Shown piece after piece: positions 61,844-64,000 of a stretch of DNA of 64,000 nucleotides. Under the pieces are notes generated by a model. That model was not told the origin of the DNA and ran no database searches. It saw nothing but the letters and a program-made list of their open reading frames with translations. Made by a program: the position numbers and the translations under genes. Origin of the DNA: Mycobacterium intracellulare ATCC 13950 (lineage in GTDB: Bacteria; Actinomycetota; Actinomycetes; Mycobacteriales; Mycobacteriaceae); the NCBI RefSeq assembly GCF_000277125.1, contig NC_016946.1:3782001-3846000 (forward strand), in the 5' to 3' direction. Positions within the stretch are counted from its first letter, which is position 1. The number at the start of each line of letters is the position of its first letter.

Positions 61844-63607
61844 GTGTCGATGCCGGCCAGCAGCATCCAAGCGCGGACCGACACCGACCAGGGCGACGAC
61901 AGCGGCGCCGCCGTGCTGCGCGGCTGGCAGCGCAGGGCGCTCGTCAAATATCTCGCCGGCCAGCCGCGCGACTTCCTGGCGGTAGCCACCCCCGGGTCCG
62001 GCAAGACGACGTTCGCGCTGCGGGTGGCGGCCGAACTCCTCGGCCAGCGCGCGGTCGAGCAGGTCACCGTCGTGGTGCCCACCGAGCACCTCAAGGTGCA
62101 GTGGGCGCAGGCCGCGGCGCGGCACGGCATCGCCCTGGACCCGAGATTCTCCAACGCCAACCCGCGGATCGCGCCGGAGTATCACGGCGTCATGGTCACC
62201 TACGCGCAGGTCGCCGCGCATCCCACGCTGCACCGGGTCCGCACCGAGCAGCGCAAGACACTGGTCGTCTTCGACGAGATCCATCACGGCGGGGACGCCA
62301 AGACCTGGGGCGACGCCATCCGCGAGGCGTTCGACGACGCCACCCGCCGGCTCGCACTGACGGGCACGCCCTTCCGCAGCGACGACAGCCCCATCCCGTT
62401 CGTGACCTACGAGACCGGTCCCGACGGGATACGGCGGTCGCAGGCCGATCACACCTACGGCTACACCGACGCCCTGGCCGACGGCGTGGTCCGGCCCGTG
62501 GTCTTCCTCGCCTACTCCGGGGAGGCCCGGTGGCGCGACAGCGCCGGCGAGGAGCACGCCGCCCGACTGGGTGAGCCGCTGTCCGCCGCGCAGACCGCGC
62601 GGGCGTGGCGCACGGCGCTGGATCCCGCCGGCGAGTGGATGCCCGCGGTGATCACCGCCGCGGACCTGCGGCTGCGCCAGCTGCGCACGCACGTGCCCGA
62701 CGCCGGCGGCATGATCATCGCCTCCGATCAGACCGCGGCCCGCTCCTATGCCACCCTGCTGACGAAGCTGACCGGCGAGGCGCCGACGCTGGTGCTCTCC
62801 GACGACCCCGGCTCGTCGGCGCGCATCAGCGAGTTCGCGGCGAGCACCAGCCGCTGGCTCGTCGCGGTGCGCATGGTCTCCGAGGGCGTCGACGTGCCGC
62901 GGCTGTCGGTCGGGATCTACGCCACCAGCGCCTCGACCCCGCTGTTCTTCGCCCAGGCCATCGGCCGGTTCGTGCGGTCGCGGCGCCCGGGCGAGATCGC
63001 CAGCATCTTCGTGCCGTCGGTGCCCAACCTGCTCCAGCTGGCCAGCGAGCTGGAGGCGCAGCGCAACCACGTGCTCGGCGAGCCGCACCGGGAATCCGAA
63101 AGCGATCCCCTCGACGGCGATCCCGCCACCAAGACGCAGGACGAGAAAAGCGACCTCGACAAGGGGTTCACCTCGCTGGGCGCCGACGCGGAGCTCGATC
63201 AGCTCATCTTCGACGGATCATCGTTCGGCACCGCCGCGCCGGCGGGCAGCGACGAGGAGGCCGACTACCTCGGCATCCCGGGCCTGCTCGACGCCGAGCA
63301 GATGCGTGCGCTGCTGCACCAGCGCCAGGACGAACAGCTGCAGCGGCGGGCCCGGCTGCACCAGGAGGCCGGATCGCCGGGTGCCGTCGAATCCCCGTCG
63401 GCCACGGTGCACGGCCAGCTTCGCGAGCTGCGCCGCGAGCTCAACGCGCTCGTCTCGATCGCCCATCACCGGACGGGCAAGCCGCACGGCTGGATCCACA
63501 ACGAATTGCGGCGCCGCTGCGGCGGCCCCCCGATCGCCGCCGCGAGCCGCGAACAGCTGCGGGCGCGCATCGACGCCGTGCGCCGGCTCAACGCCGAGAC
63601 GTCGTGA
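61844..63607 (+). CDS. DEAD/DEAH-box superfamily II helicase (Rv2917-like)
   Basis: The 587-residue product has superfamily II helicase motifs: Q-like GWQRRAL, Walker A ATPGSGKTT near residue 50, DEIHH (Walker B), TGTPFRSD (motif III) and QAIGRFVRSR (motif VI). C-terminal to these is a helical region of about 200 residues including a coiled-coil-like QMRALLHQRQDEQLQRRARL. It should unwind nucleic acid; its pathway is unknown. The GTG at 61844 follows GGGGGG; an ATG two codons later is an alternative. Confidence 0.92.
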   Translation: MSMPASSIQARTDTDQGDDSGAAVLRGWQRRALVKYLAGQPRDFLAVATPGSGKTTFALRVAAELLGQRAVEQVTVVVPTEHLKVQWAQAAARHGIALDPRFSNANPRIAPEYHGVMVTYAQVAAHPTLHRVRTEQRKTLVVFDEIHHGGDAKTWGDAIREAFDDATRRLALTGTPFRSDDSPIPFVTYETGPDGIRRSQADHTYGYTDALADGVVRPVVFLAYSGEARWRDSAGEEHAARLGEPLSAAQTARAWRTALDPAGEWMPAVITAADLRLRQLRTHVPDAGGMIIASDQTAARSYATLLTKLTGEAPTLVLSDDPGSSARISEFAASTSRWLVAVRMVSEGVDVPRLSVGIYATSASTPLFFAQAIGRFVRSRRPGEIASIFVPSVPNLLQLASELEAQRNHVLGEPHRESESDPLDGDPATKTQDEKSDLDKGFTSLGADAELDQLIFDGSSFGTAAPAGSDEEADYLGIPGLLDAEQMRALLHQRQDEQLQRRARLHQEAGSPGAVESPSATVHGQLRELRRELNALVSIAHHRTGKPHGWIHNELRRRCGGPPIAAASREQLRARIDAVRRLNAETS

Positions 63608-63668
63608 GCCGGTACGGCATGGCCCACCACGGTTGTGCATGTGCCAAATTGGGGCCAGAGTGGAATCT

Positions 63669-64000
63669 ATGACCGAACAGAAAGTGATCGAGCAGTGGCT
63701 CGAGGGCTGTGCGGTTCAGCGGATCATGTTCCGCGACGGCCTGGTGCTGAATTTCGAGGACTACAACGAGCTGGTGATCACCGCACCGATGCGTCTGACC
63801 CTGCCGGCCATCGAAACCTCACCCGCCGAAGTGATCGCCATCGACCCGAACCACCCGGCGGGTCAACTGCGTCCGCTCTTCGATTTCGCCGGATCGAGCT
63901 GCACGAGTGCCGTCTGGTCCGACACCGGAGATCTCCATCTCGAGTTCTCCGACGATCACCAGATCGACGTGCCGTGCAACGACAACGCCATCGCGTGGGA
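63669..64000 (+). CDS. Hypothetical protein (possible DUF6188), cut by the window edge
   Basis: The ATG opens a frame that runs to the end of the window, so only about 110 residues are seen. It begins MTEQKVIEQWLEGCAVQRIM and continues FRDGLVLNFEDYNELVITAP, PAEVIAIDPNHPAGQLRPLFDF and GDLHLEFSDDHQIDVPCNDN. The pattern resembles small actinobacterial DUF6188-type proteins, which I name with limited confidence. AGTGGA lies upstream of the start. The function is unknown. Confidence 0.6.
   Translation, partial: MTEQKVIEQWLEGCAVQRIMFRDGLVLNFEDYNELVITAPMRLTLPAIETSPAEVIAIDPNHPAGQLRPLFDFAGSSCTSAVWSDTGDLHLEFSDDHQIDVPCNDNAIAW

Noticed and set aside
1..64000. CRISPR arrays, tRNA or rRNA genes, prophage, complete insertion sequences
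   Set aside because: No regularly spaced repeats, cloverleaf-like sequences or transposase motifs were seen on reading either strand.

Overview
The window is about 64 kb of high-GC chromosomal DNA from a slow-growing Mycobacterium, most likely a member of the M. avium complex or a close relative. The reasons are the gene content and order, which follow the M. tuberculosis segment Rv2857c to Rv2917 almost gene for gene; a PPE-family protein; MPT53-, MPT63- and LppW-like secreted proteins; and cobQ placed beside the methionine aminopeptidase gene, which is not the M. tuberculosis arrangement. Ortholog names come from recalled protein sequence and synteny, not from a database search. No tRNA, rRNA, insertion sequence, prophage or CRISPR array was seen.

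Layout. 1-2.0 kb: the end of a phosphodiesterase-like gene, an unknown small membrane protein and an unpaired PPE gene preceded by a possible 15-codon upstream frame. 1.96-6.3 kb (minus): a glutamine synthetase-like / gamma-glutamyl hydrolase / aldehyde dehydrogenase / SDR operon that looks like gamma-glutamylated amine catabolism. 6.3-12.9 kb: a degenerate alpha/beta hydrolase, cobyric acid synthase, methionine aminopeptidase, a DUF1707 protein, a penicillin-binding lipoprotein and a GNAT protein. 12.9-16.6 kb: ispG-rip1-dxr, two MEP isoprenoid enzymes flanking the site-2 protease. 16.7-18.3 kb: CcdA and a DsbE/MPT53-like thioredoxin for exported disulfide chemistry. 18.4-21.9 kb: pyrH-frr-cdsA-rlmN.

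22.2-32.7 kb is the least conserved part. It holds a CsbD-like stress protein with a textbook hairpin terminator, a winged-helix regulator, an acyltransferase and an MPT63-like antigen. These are followed by a stress or redox block: a small acidic protein, a stress-type SDR, a beta-propeller lipoprotein, a zinc-ribbon protein, a one-chain cytochrome b-molybdenum oxidoreductase with a membrane partner, a phosphatidylserine decarboxylase-like protein and a ChaB/SAP-like protein. It ends at a MarR regulator whose start codon lies inside a perfect 19-bp palindrome. In M. tuberculosis an IS element occupies the equivalent interval, as far as I recall.

32.7-43 kb: amidase, tsf-rpsB, an M23 peptidase, xerC, a lactate monooxygenase-like flavoenzyme, a siderophore-interacting reductase and the overlapping yraN-comM-dprA operon. 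43-48.2 kb: fdhD and a YdeP-type molybdoenzyme, then an epimerase-like SDR and a divergent GAF-ANTAR regulator. 48.2-54 kb: the rnhB-lepB-rplS and rpsP-khpA-rimM-trmD translation/export clusters, with a LppW homolog whose lipobox cysteine appears replaced by serine. 54-64 kb: SnoaL-like protein, DacB2-like carboxypeptidase, TetR, two amidohydrolases, ffh, an alpha/beta hydrolase, a superfamily II helicase and a truncated small gene.

Recurring non-coding features are a 45-50 bp repeat (two near-identical copies and one degenerate), a 19-bp inverted repeat between the M23 and xerC genes, and an identical 12-mer about 130-150 bases upstream of both rplS and rpsP.
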